Source: Antitrichia curtipendula
Lineage: Eukaryota; Streptophyta; Bryopsida; Hypnales; Leucodontaceae
Assembly (NCBI GenBank): GCA_951230915.1
Contig: OX579639.1
Location: 16,616,001 to 16,680,000 of the forward strand
Reading direction: 5' to 3'
Length of the DNA: 64,000 nucleotides
Notes under the pieces: model-generated
Told to the model about the DNA's origin: nothing
Databases searched by the model: none
Seen by the model: only the letters and a program-made list of their open reading frames with translations
Position numbers and translations under genes: made by a program
In this document: piece by piece, positions 33,125-44,198 of the stretch
Layout: every line of letters begins with the position of its first letter
How positions within the stretch are numbered: position 1 is the first letter of the stretch

Positions 33125-34404
33125 TCTCACTACCAACTGTTGGTTCAATCTCCGTGGTAAAAAGTTCAGCCGTTGCTTGGTTGATAGGATAAATTACTGT
33201 CCTTGGACTTCCAACCTTTTTCTTGGAGATGTTTATTACGCTTTCCCTGTCATGTGCAAATCCTGAACTTCATGAGTAGGTGGTACATAGTGACGGCGTT
33301 TGAAAAGCCTCAGAAGTAGACACCTTTGTGTGTTCGGGTCCTTGGAGATTGGTAGACGCTCTTCCTTCTGTAAATGCAGAATTTCATTTCTCCGTTTTCA
33401 ATTCTAATTATCGCTGTGGTCTTCACTATAAGTTGCTATTGAAATCAGTTGAACTTGGTCTTGCTTGACTTCGCCGTGACCGCTTCAGTTGGAGTATTAC
33501 TGTATGTTGCAAGGTCACTGAATCCTACAACCCTGGCTTTGATCAAAATCATATTGGTTTCCTCCTTGTCGTCGTGCTTGTTGAAACAACAACACAACTG
33601 CCCGCTGACTACTTTTGCTCTACTGTGCAACTCCCTATAATTGTATGACTGTACTATAACTGCAAACGGACTGCTCAATGACTACTCAGAGACATGTTCT
33701 TGCACGCCTTTGTCCGCCATCGTTGTCACCCCAAAAAACGCAACTGCAAGCATGACTTGGAAATAACTTCCGCAGTCTTTGTAGAGTCACCGTAGACTCA
33801 CCTAAATTCCCGTGACTGCTGCATAACTGCATCATGTGTAGCCACGTGTCACTAAACCCTGCACCATCGGAATAAACCCGTCACAACTCGTCCGTGACTC
33901 TGAAATGACTGGCCACGTGGCTGTCCACGTCAAATGTTCTGGGGTCTCACATGACTACTGCGTGACTTTGCCATGACTGTCCACGTCAAATGTTACGGGG
34001 TCTCACATGACTGTAATATAACTATGCCGTGACTGGCCACGTGGCTGTCCACGTCAAATGTTATGGGGTCTCATATGACTACGACATGACTTTGCCATGA
34101 CTAGACACGTGGATGTCTACGTAGGATATTTTGGAGTTGCACAGTCCACGTGTCAGGTGCACACTCATTTCTTTCTCCTGAACCATCTTTACCACTTGGA
34201 TGTATCCTGAACCTTCATCCATGTGAACATCCCCAGCTAAACTCGTTGGTGATAATAAAGTAGCCAGTCATATATAAACAACTTGTCCACAATGACTGCC
34301 ACGCCACAAAGTCATGACTGCGAAGCCACAAAGTCATTCTGCAGTCACTACTGTCCGATATGACTAGTATGAGTAATTTTGAAGTCATTTTGAAGTCAAA
34401 TATC
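33125..34404. repeat. CACTA right subterminal region
   Basis: Non-coding sequence with increasing density of TGACT words towards the end. From 33,904 to about 34,130 there are four diverged tandem copies of a 55-70 bp unit with CCACGTGGCTGTCCACGTCA, AATGTT, GGGGTCTCACATGACT and CGTGACTTTGCCATGACT. The repeated CACGTG cores are G-box-like. Confidence 0.75.
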
Positions 34405-34436
34405 GCAGTCACAAAAGTACCCACTTTCTTGTAGTG
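34405..34436 (-). repeat. CACTA right terminal inverted repeat
   Basis: 32 bp ending CTTTCTTGTAGTG, the exact reverse complement of 19862-19893, followed by the right TTA target duplication at 34437-34439. Confidence 0.95.
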
Positions 34437-34599
34437 TTATCCAGAATATCACTTGCTTGAGTCACCTCCACAATATATCTTGGCCAAGATATTATCACAT
34501 AATGCTCAGTCATGCCAAAAATGTGACTCTACACTTTTAAACATATGACTACGTTCAATCATTCAATCATAAAATTACTACAAACATTCTATGTGAACT

Positions 34600-34875
34600 A
34601 TGACATCAATCAAAAATATGATTCCTAGAAGTCATATTTCACATCAACAAAAAATATGACTCACAAGGGTCATATTTCACATGAGCAAAAAATATGATTC
34701 ACAAGAGTCATTTTTCACATCAACAAAAAAAATATGACTCATAAGAATCATATTCAACATTAGTCAAAATTATTATTGTACAAAGTCATATGCCACATTA
34801 TCCAAAATATGGCTCACCGCAGTCATATTCTACATCAGCCAAAAATATGACTACACGGAGTCATATGCTACGTAG
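34600..34875. repeat. Tandem repeat, about 40 bp, next to the CACTA element
   Basis: Six or seven diverged copies of CACATCAACAAAAAATATGA followed by CTCACAAGGGTCATATTT. Each unit contains an inverted pair, ATATGACTC..GAGTCATAT. It lies outside the right end of the transposon. Confidence 0.7.
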
Positions 34876-34879
34876 GATT

Positions 34880-36495
34880 TTTTTCCATTACAACCATAAA
34901 ACTTGTCAAAAGATCAATTAGTCACACTTCCATGTCCACAGTCAACAAATATTTTGTATTCTAGTTTGCTTAGATAACTTTGAGGGCACCATTTGATATA
35001 ATGCAAACAACTGCCCATATAGTGGAATCTCACTCAAAACTAACTAAAGGACTATTCACATGCTTGGACCCAACTTAATATTTAATTGGTTTACATTGAG
35101 GAATAGTCAACCTCATTTGGTTAAGTCCCTTCCTTACTCTATTCTCCTTGATTTTAGGATTAATAGAGCCTACTCTCCTTCACATCAACCCTATCTACTA
35201 TAACTATCTAAGATTATCTTCTGCTTGTTTACTTGTTTCACTTCATTCATTGATTGCCATATGCCACTCCATCCCAAACTTTAGTAGAAAAATGACTATA
35301 TTTTACTTGGTGAACCCTTGCAAATTCAGAAGCATGATGTGACATGGATACAACCTTATAGCTTAATGCCTTGAGTGCCACCTCTAATCCAATTCAAGAA
35401 TGCACATAGCACCTAATTTCCATTACAACCAAAAGACTCGCCTTGCCTCGCCTTACCAAAAGACCAATTAATGTAGACCAATCCAATTTTGTTCATTGCC
35501 CAATTCCATCCTCTACTTTTGGCCCTAATTCCTTCCAGATCTGTTCATTTTTCTCATAAAATTTATGCCTACAAAGGATGACATGCCAATCCTTTATTGG
35601 TGAGTATTTAAGTGCCTTTAGATACATAGAAAGGCAATTATAGGTTGTTTAGGGGACGTTTATGACTCCACTCTATGAGTGTTTTTTGTGATTTCAAGGC
35701 AGACCACTTTAGAAACTCACATAAATTATAATTTTAATCAAAAAATCATAATTCCGCTAGTATTTGATTTGTGGAAAAATATGTGCCCCTCTTTCAGATT
35801 GCAAATCAAGGTGGGGGATAAGGTTGTCTACCTTAGTCACACTTCCATGTGCCAAAGTCCAGGGAAACGCTTTGTATTCTAGCCTGCTTAGCCGACTTTG
35901 CCGGCAATTACCCACGGAAGTGTAGCCAAAAGTGGAGACCCAATTGACCCCTTGCTATGATGCAAACCAACCAACCAACCAACCAACCAACCAGTTTCCA
36001 TCCCCACCCCAAGCCAACAGCATGTCCGCCATGATGGGACGACGACGGAAATTATCCAGAAATCCATCCATCCAACGAATTCATCCACCTGAACGGAAGT
36101 GCGGGCCCTTCTCATCCTCCCGTGCTGCCAGCTGGACTTTCGTCTCCTCAACTTTTTTTCCTTTTCTTTCCTGGTGAGCGAATGAGAGGGCCAGCGCATG
36201 ATTCCAGAAAGGTCGAGCCACTCGAGCAGTCGAGCCCATGTGAAATGGAATTGCGCCCACGTGAAGAGAAGGACGAAGGGACGTTCCGCGTCTTTTCCAG
36301 GAAACGGGGGGGGGTACGGCCCCATATCCTTATCCACTTAAGGTGGACGTGGGCCCACATGGATGACCCAACTTAGTGGAAAGAAAAGGCCAAGCGCACC
36401 CCCTCCCCCCCCTTTTTTTAAATTTTCTTTCTTTTTCTTTTGTTCATATCTCCGCAACTCTGTAATAACCTGAATTTTTCCAGTGTGCTTAGTAA
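34880..36495. other. No recognised gene; AACC microsatellite and GC-richer patch
   Basis: Contains a seven-copy AACC microsatellite at 35965-35992. A GC-richer stretch at about 36,000-36,370 carries CACGTG at 36,258 and several ACGTGG and GCCCAC words. The open frames there (about 80-150 codons, both strands) show no motif. It could be an old promoter or a degraded gene end. Confidence 0.35.
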
Positions 36496-37239
36496 TTAGC
36501 CCCTGTATGCCCAAGGCCTTTTTTTTATCTTCTTGAATTTTTCTTGTGAATTGAACAAAAAGGCAACATTTTGATAAGTTATATCAATTTTTTTGAATTG
36601 TAACCATACAAATTCAAACTAGACGTGTTAGGGATCACACAGGAAAAGAAAACACAGCAATATCACTTATGGATTGAAAGATTATAATGTTTGATCATGA
36701 GGGTGTTAAAATTGTGTAACAATAGCTTGGAATTGGGAATCTATGAGTTTGTAAACACCTGAAGGCAATCGCACAATACATTGTGGTGTATTTTTGAATT
36801 TCTTGATTATTTGAGCAAAGGTCCCTGCGGCTTGAATCAACTTTGTGAGAGTGATTTGAAGTCTTTCAATCCTCTTTTCACATGTCAAATCTAAAAATTT
36901 GGTCAACAAAATTAGGCTTCTCAAAATCTACTCTACAATTTTTTTAAATGAATTTCTAATGTCATTTTTTCTCCAAGATCTAGTGTAATTTAAGGCTCAT
37001 TTCCAAGAACCCTCAACACTACGGAAAGTCAAGATTGCAATGGACATCCTTACATAAAATCTTAAATAGAAAAAACATAATAAATCATTTTTTTAATTGG
37101 ATTTTTTATGCTAAAATTATACTTCAAAAAGATTTTTTTCAAAAATAGAAATTACTAAAAATAGAATTTTTGTGAGGATTTATTTAACTTCAAAGTTTTT
37201 GCGACACCAAAATTTGGTGCCTCGGTTTTTAGGGGTGAA
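36496..37239 (+). repeat. AT-rich repeat family A, copy with both ends
   Basis: Begins TTAGCCCCTGTATGCCCAAG and ends ACCAAAATTTGGTGCC followed by TTTTTAGGGGTGAA, which are imperfect inverted repeats of each other. It shares CAACATTTTGATAAGTT, AATTCAAACTAGACGTGTTA and GATTGAAAGATTATAATGTT with 62948-63720 and, inverted, with 7130-7537. No coding capacity; a non-autonomous DNA element is likely. Confidence 0.7.
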
Positions 37240-37264
37240 GTAATACACCTAAAATCAACTAAAT

Positions 37265-37500
37265 AAACAATTTAGCATGGTTCCCATTATTGTATTGAGA
37301 AACTTTTATAGGGATCTTGTTGGCAGTCAAAAGAGGATTTCAAATTCTCTTAGAATGCATTTTTTGGACACCATATGAATACACTACAAAAATTCAAAAT
37401 GTTGAATATAAGTGTTTCTATAATGAACCCTAGACTCTCATGAATGGTGAAAATACATTTTAGGCAAGAATTTATAAGATCAATTTTATAAATATATTGA
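37265..37500 (+). repeat. Repeat family D, copy 1
   Basis: Shares AGCATGGTTCC, TTAGAATGCATTTTTTGGACACC and an ACACTACAAAAATTCAAAATG-like block with 47,785-48,000, inside the first coding intron of the PGK-like gene. Confidence 0.55.
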
Positions 37501-38640
37501 AATGAGGTATAGTTATCTTACAAGAATGTTTTCTCCTTCTTGAAGATTTCTAGTGGAGGCTATCAATTTTAATAGACATTGCAAAAGGTTTGAGCTACTT
37601 AGGTAGCTACAATATAAAATTTGGCAATTTTTTGAGTAAATTTTCAAAAAAATCATGGTGATAATTGGCTAAATACTCACATTTCCCCCCTTAAATTTAC
37701 AGTAGGCTTGTATCTATACCAAAGTGTTTGTAAAAATCTGAAAATATTTAAAAAAAACAAGAGCACCTCATGGTGGGCCCCCAAGGCAACATCACATCTA
37801 GTCTTTGTGGACTTGGGGTGCAAAACCCAAATTTTTTACTGAGATGGATAAACGTCAAGTTTATTTCCTATTTTTTAATCGACTAATTTGATGTTTTTCA
37901 ATATTTTTAGGATAGATTTCAAATATGAAATCAAATTCTCCAAATTTGACTATCCCCAGAAAAACTGGAGCAGGGTGGGTTCCCCAGTCCGGAGTTCTGA
38001 TTGGCCCTGACCCCACATGTAGTTGGCCCAATTTGCACCGCTGTACACTAATTTTTGTCATCGGCATCTCTCCATTCTCTCCTGAATGTGGATTGGCTGG
38101 AAACAGGGGATTGACTACAATCCCAGGAAGTCAGGAAAAACATCGAATTAAAAAAAGTGAAATAATATTCATCCCCCTTCCACAGAGTCATTTTTTGGGG
38201 TACAAACAAAAAGGAAAAACATTTATTTTATTCATTTTTATTTTATATATAAAATTTTCATAAGTAAAGAAACCTTTACTTAAAAAAAAAGGGAACGATA
38301 ACATTCCAATTTAAAGGAAGACAACAACAACATGCCAAAGGAGAGCTAAGGTGGGTACCTTCAGAAGGCACCACCTGTCGAAAACTACCATCATCACTTT
38401 GTGAACATTTCCAAAGTTTGTATGTACCTCACCTGAAGAAATGGTTTCGGAACCTCTACCAAAAAAAACTGACTACTTTCGTAACTTTTTGCATATGTAG
38501 TATCCAAGTGTCAGGCCTCTCTCGTGCTTCAGAACATCCTTTCATTTGCCAACAAGAAAATTAAAAAAATTGATTGATCTAATTATAGTAATTTTCATGG
38601 CATCAAAAATTGGCACTTAAAGAGGGGAGAGGGGGGGGAC
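37501..38640. other. No recognised gene
   Basis: AT-rich sequence with a moderately GC-rich patch at 37,940-38,130. I found no gene motif or splice pattern. Confidence 0.4.
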
Positions 38641-38644
38641 TACT

Positions 38645-39615
38645 TTAACCCCTCACCGCCGAAGCTCTAACCATGTCAAAAAACAACCTTGCTTTTCAAG
38701 TGTTATAAGTCTAAATGTGAGTAAGGTATGAAAATCTCAACCGTAAAATATTGTAGTGTGCATGTTGCAGATGGTGTAAGTAAAATTTGGGGTCATTTGA
38801 CCGTATAGATTGAAAGATTATAATGTTTTAGTGTTGAAAAAAGATGCTGAAATTTTCCTAAAAACACATTTTGAGGTGGAATTCGATTTCTAAACCTACT
38901 CAAATGAAAAAAACTTTAAACTACAAGGTGATTCTAAACCAAAAAGACAAACACTTTGGTGAAGAAAAAACACATTTAATTGACTCACTGCATTTGCAAA
39001 ATTGTTTTGAAATGTCAAAAACAGTGAAAAAAGTAGCAAAAAAACACATCTACAACTGAACCTACCTCTGCTAAAATGCTTCTCAGTCAATCGTATCTTC
39101 TTGGATTGATATGAAATTTTTACAACAAGAACTAGACTAGTATGTGAAACTTTTCCAACAAAAATTATTGAAAAAAAACCCTATATGAAGAAGTTATAAG
39201 CCACCAAAGCTCACTATAATGCAAAAATGTCTGGATTTTGAACTTTGAATTGCTCCCAAGCATTCAAAACAAATTGAGTTGACATGAAAATTTAACCACA
39301 ATAACTAGACTTAAAGGGGAACATAACACAACAAATTTTATTGAAAACGAACATTGGATGAAGGAGATACAAGCCCCCGAAGTTGCAGCCTTCAAATGCA
39401 GTTTGGTGAACTCAAATTGAACCTATGAACTTCGATTGGCTTTCAAGAAATCAATAAAGCTTTTATTGATCTGAAAATTGTACCACATAAACTAGAAGAG
39501 AGAGCGCAACTTTACCAACAAGTTTTTATTGAATTTGGACATCGGATGCAAAAGTTACAGCACTTTGAATTTTCTGTGAGGACACTTTTGGTCCCCTGCG
39601 GCGATGAGGGGTTAA
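38645..39615. mobile_element. Non-autonomous element with TTAACCCCTCAyCGCCG ends
   Basis: The left end TTAACCCCTCACCGCCG and the right end CGGCGATGAGGGGTTAA match as inverted repeats at 16 of 17 positions. Inside, three diverged copies about 180 bp apart (from about 39,095, 39,270 and 39,455) share TTGA(T/C)(A/C)TGAAAATT, ACAA..AACTAGAC and TTATTGAA blocks. The GATTGAAAGATTATAATG core of family A also occurs near 38,809. There is no coding sequence. The superfamily is unknown. Confidence 0.65.
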
Positions 39616-42600
39616 TGCTCAATGCTCCTTGTTGTTCAACAATTTAGAAAAAACATAATAGGGGGAGTCACAAGCAATTGAGTACAAATGAATAGTGTTT
39701 CTTTGAATTCGTTGAAACCTTATGTGCCCTGGAAGTCAAGTAACAAATCTTTAATGAATTTGTGGAATGAACGTGAGGAGGCCAGCCACCACATTCTAGA
39801 AATAGACTTTCTTCAAGTTAGGAGAACAAGTTGAAGGAGGCCTTCATGATTGTGACTCCCCTCTAATGCGACCTCAAATGAACAAATCAAGGTGCATCTT
39901 CAAGAAGTTATATCCCACTTTGTTATCATCTATGGGCATCAAGTTTAGATTTAAGTTCCTAAAAGGATGTCAATTTTTTCTAAGATCTCTTCCTTATTTC
40001 TAAAACTTCCCTTGATCCCTAAAACGTGGCTTTGTCTCTTCAAGATAGTGTTTTTTTGAAGCTCCAAATTGGATCCCACCAAAGACTTATGATCATGTCA
40101 GATGATCTTTTATCTAGAATGACTAAGACATCATTTTATCATGTCAGATGTCTTAGTCATTTTTATGTAGTTTGGTAATTAAGGCAATAATTTCCATATC
40201 TTTTGGCTTATGTTTTATTAATTAATTAGTGTCAAATTTTACAATTTTAGGAGAAAGTTGAGGTGATTTAATAATCAAATCCTTAATTTTGTACTAGTCA
40301 TTGTAAGAAAAATTTGTTAACCTTCAAAGAATTCTATAAATATGAATTGTGTTTTTGGTGAAATGTCAATGTCAAATGCATTGAAATTGATTTCAAAAAA
40401 ATATTTGTAAATATTTTCGTCAAATTTGATCCACTAGAAAAAATTTGAACCCTGCAAAGGGTTGCTACTTTTCATTTTGGGCCCTTCTGCAATGCAATTT
40501 TTTTTTTTTTTAATTATTAAAAAAATATTCAGTATAACGTGGTACTACTAGTGGCACACTGGCACATCAATTACTAATAAATAAAAATAAAAGAATAATT
40601 TTTTTTCAATTTTCTCTATAATTGCACCGTTGCCAGTGAAAACTTGCGGCCCTTTTGAGGTCTAAATTTTTTTCTAATGCATATATATAATTTTATTTAT
40701 GATCCATAGCATAACTTCTTCTAATGAAAACCTCACCTAAATAATGAAAAGTATATTTGGCAAAATATCTAGATGTTGTCCAAGACCTTATAGATCATTA
40801 AAGGTTAAAGTAGAAGTTTTTCATATTGCATGACCTTAGAGTATGTCATATGTTACTATTCAACTCAATACCTTAAGCATTTCAAAGACTAAAATCAATA
40901 TTTGTACTTTGGGATAGACCAATAGATTTTGAATTTTGGTTTTATATTTTAATACTTTTGTGTAGCTTCTAAGCATCATCTTCTTCATGTCAAACTCTAT
41001 TTTGTATAATTATAAAGAGTATTGCAAAAGTTATAGTTTTACTTTTTTTTTAGAAAAACCTAGGCAATTTTGACAACTAAGAATTTTTGCTCCTTTTGAA
41101 AAAACTAATATAAGTTGATTTGTAGTTGTGTATGTAAGTGAAAAGCTTTAGGTCATTTTGTTTTGATTGATGAAATGAAACTTATGACAAGTGTTATTTT
41201 GTGGGCAATCGTCACATCTTTCATAATGATAATACTTGAAGTATTTTTTTGAATTCAATTCTTAATATTTCTTTTGGTGGGAAAAAACATGGACTGTAGA
41301 TAGCCTTCAATAACATTGTGATTGAAGGTTTTCAAATTTTCTCTTGACTTACTTAGTAATTTAATATTTCTCATCAATGTAAGTAGCATTCTACTTTAAA
41401 AGGATATAAGACTAAATATGAAGTATCTTTTGATAATTGCTCTTTAATGTATTATTAACTTATTTCCTCAACATGATATATTTAACAAATTGAAAAATAT
41501 ACAAATTTTACAAAAGAAGTACAAGGAGGATCCACCTTTAAGATTGAAATATTAGAATATGTACTTGCATATGAATATGCTATATGCAAGATTATAATTA
41601 CCATTCTCCAAATACCTTTACCTTATTGACTACCTTGGATGTATTTGAGCACATGTGTAGTGGGGGAATGTTGGTGTTGAAAGTTGTTTGGAAGGGTCAT
41701 CCAACAAGTTGTTGTCTATTAAAACTACATGCATTTGCTAAGATGATCAATTATATGTTGTTTTGAGCATTACATACATTAAGTTCTCAATGATGTTTCT
41801 CTCACTTAAGCTTGGCCCCCAAACCTTTTACAATATTGGTGTACATTTTTTTTTATTGCACCTATTTAGAGCTTTCTAGTTTTTAGGATACTTATCTAAA
41901 TCATATTGAACTTGTCTCATTGGATGCATCAATCCTACACACAAAACCATTCTTAATGTTTCTAAACAAAAATAGCCAATTTTATTATTTTTTTGTAATT
42001 GTTCTATTTGCAACTTTATAATTGCAAGGTTGTGAAAGGATTAAGGATGGGCTTACATGTGAGCTCTATGGATAGCTATGTACTAATTGAAGTAATAAGA
42101 TTAAATAGATTCCACTAATTGTCTTACTAATCATCACTAAGCAAACAAGCAAGACTTTATGTTTCAACGATATCCATGGACAAATCCATTGGTTGAGACT
42201 GGTCAATCTTGAAGAAATCAATACGTGTGGAATTCTTACTGTATCCATTTCCACCCACTAGGTCCACATGAAAATGCAATTGCTACTTGGACTTGTAGCA
42301 TCCTCTACAAAATTTTGTCCACCCACTGATACATGTAAGAGACCCTAAGCCTTCTTTGTATTTGTATATAGAGCTTTTGAAGGAGGCATCACTATGTATT
42401 TAAATTGCCACTAAAAACGTCTTCAACTTTATATGTCCTACAACATGGTCCTGAACAAATAGAACATTTCACCATAGTGAATGGTTTTAAGTTTCTTTGA
42501 AGATGACTTTTCGATTCACCTATATGACACTTTAAAGATGCTTTGAGGCTTGAATTTGAAAGTTCATAGAAATTACACAAAATTTTCATTTTCTTAATCA

Positions 42601-42860
42601 AAATGTTAATTGTTAAGGTTTTCATTTGCACATAATTAAATTAACCTTAAAAGATGCTGCATTTGTTTTTGAGTTGATGAATGACAAAGAATCCTTCTAT
42701 GCATGACAAAAGTGCAACTATTCATTCTCAAAATTTTGTGTGGAAAGAAGAAGTCTTGTACAACCCTTTGACATACAATGAGTGTTTTTGAATTTTTTGA
42801 AAACCAATGCTTCACATGTATCAAAAGGCATAATTTCTAGTCACCAACCTATCCTTCAAC
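39616..42860. other. No recognised gene; one short perfect hairpin
   Basis: AT-rich sequence with no gene I can support. A hairpin with 14-bp perfect arms, ATGACTAAGACATC and its complement, lies at 40,119-40,160 around a 14-nt loop. Minus-strand frames near 42,070-42,840 have a few protein-like patches (GYSKNSTRIDFFKID; MVKCSICSGPCCRTY) but are full of stops. Confidence 0.35.
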
Positions 42861-42861
42861 G

Positions 42862-43091
42862 TTTAACCCTTAAAACACCTCAATCCTTTTTTGAATTTTG
42901 ACACATTTTTGTTTACATTTATATACATTTTTGTTTGAATTTTTGATAAATATCATTTACTGTAATTTGATGAAATTGATTGTCAAGGAGAGTATTGCAC
43001 TGAATGAATAGTTGGACTAAACAATGCCTACAAGCCCTCCATTCATCGTCCATCGTCCAGAATATGGACGTCAGAGCACTTAAGGGTTAAA
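42862..43091. mobile_element. Small TTTAACCCTTAA-ended element
   Basis: A 230-bp stretch bounded by perfect 12-bp inverted repeats, TTTAACCCTTAA at 42862-42873 and its complement at 43080-43091. The ends resemble the TTAACCCCTAAA ends of families A and B. No target duplication was identified and there is no coding sequence. Confidence 0.5.
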
Positions 43092-43229
43092 CCCCCCCTC
43101 TAATTGCGTGCACATAATGGTTCGATGCAAGGCAGTTTGTTTATTAAACTGGGTCCTCCAGATAAATCGATGGGTTGACTGAATGGGTAAAAGTATGAAA
43201 GCCTTAATAGTCTCTTCCCTGGGGATAGA

Positions 43230-43464
43230 GGCCGGGGTGAACTGACCCCCTCGCTCGTACCCCTGGGAAAACCCTGAAATTTTTTATTTTCCATGCATGA
43301 ATTTTTTTGCAAATTCTAAATTCATATTTGCAATTAGAGGCCCCCAATTAGCTAGGGCGTTCTAGAAAATAGATTTTACACGGCACAAAATAGGGGGCAT
43401 TTTTTTATGTGCACCCCTGGATGGACTTTGGCAGTACGAGCGAGGGGGTCAGTTCACCCCGGCC
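43230..43464. mobile_element. MITE with 31-bp perfect TIRs and 8-bp TSD
   Basis: A 235-bp element. The left end (43230-43260) starts GGCCGGGGTGAACTGACCCC and is the exact reverse complement of the right end (43434-43464) over 31 bp. The 8-bp GGGATAGA occurs immediately outside both ends (43222-43229 and 43465-43472), a target duplication length usual for hAT-type elements. Interior non-coding. Perfect ends and duplication point to a recent insertion. Confidence 0.95.
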
Positions 43465-43472
43465 GGGATAGA

Positions 43473-44198
43473 GACAATACATCAATTTCATTGCTTAAGA
43501 AAAAGGCAAGGAAAGAAAAGGAAAAAAAAGGGAAAGGTCATTCGAGTAGTGCAGAACATTGATATTGGTTCAGTCTTTCCATTCCTGTACGTAAAATAAC
43601 TGTGAATTTGTTCAAATCACCAATCTATGCAAGGATCACGCCCAACTTCAGAAAAAAACAGCTGTTCCTGCTTCAGAATGCTACTGTAGGTAAAATGAGT
43701 CGAAGTTTAATAACTTTAATGAATTTTTGAGAGTTCCATGTAGTCTAGATCAGAGAGCATGCTCAAAAGGTGATCATCATGACTACTATGTGCAAGAATT
43801 CAATTCCTAAACAAGACAAAATATGAGTCAAAATCTCGGAAGGGTGTCTAAATTCTATTTTCTAAGAACAGGTTCACCAACACTCTCGTGTGGTACCTGG
43901 TCATCTACAAGCTTGTACTTCCTTGAGCATAACGTAAATTCTAAATGTAAATAGCAAATAGGTGGTCTTGCAAGGATGCTGGTACCGGACCAGCAAGAAT
44001 GAGAGATCAATTTTGAGGGAAATGCAACAAATCAATGAGATGAATAGATAGTAAAATGAATCCTCTGTAACTCCAACAGGGAGGACTAGATCACACCTTT
44101 TTCTGCCGTTCATACCCATGTATCGCCCACGTTCACTTATCACTCGTGCTGTTCTCAAAACAGTCAATCATGTGACTGCATTTTGCTGCCATGATTAA
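43473..44198. other. 3' flank of the PGK-like gene
   Basis: Non-coding sequence downstream of the PGK-like stop codon (the gene is read on the minus strand). It should contain the 3' untranslated region and poly(A) site, but I cannot place them. Confidence 0.4.

Larger units (their letters stand above)
19862..34436. mobile_element. Complete CACTA (En/Spm) transposon, 14.6 kb
   Basis: Both ends are present. The left end starts CACTACAAGAAAGTGGGTAC and matches the reverse complement of the right end without a mismatch over 32 bp (19862-19893 and 34405-34436). The flanks carry TTA on both sides (19859-19861 and 34437-34439), the 3-bp duplication of the CACTA superfamily. Subterminal DNA is full of GTGACTTC, CATGACT and GCGACTTT motifs in both orientations. 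Inside are a TNP2-type transposase gene on the minus strand (21337-25485) and, on the plus strand, two reading regions (28154-29380 and 30259-33124). The two coding directions diverge from a shared 2.7 kb region at 25.5-28.15 kb. The genes are broken by stops and 1-nt frameshifts, so this copy is probably not autonomous, although its ends look fit for mobilisation in trans. Confidence 0.95.

Noticed and set aside
36000..36380. GC-rich patch called as a coding exon
   Set aside because: Open frames occur on both strands with no motif, splice signals or conservation to support one.
42066..42840. Minus-strand patches such as MVKCSICSGPCCRTY called as a gene
   Set aside because: The patches are separated by many stops and have no consistent frame or family match.
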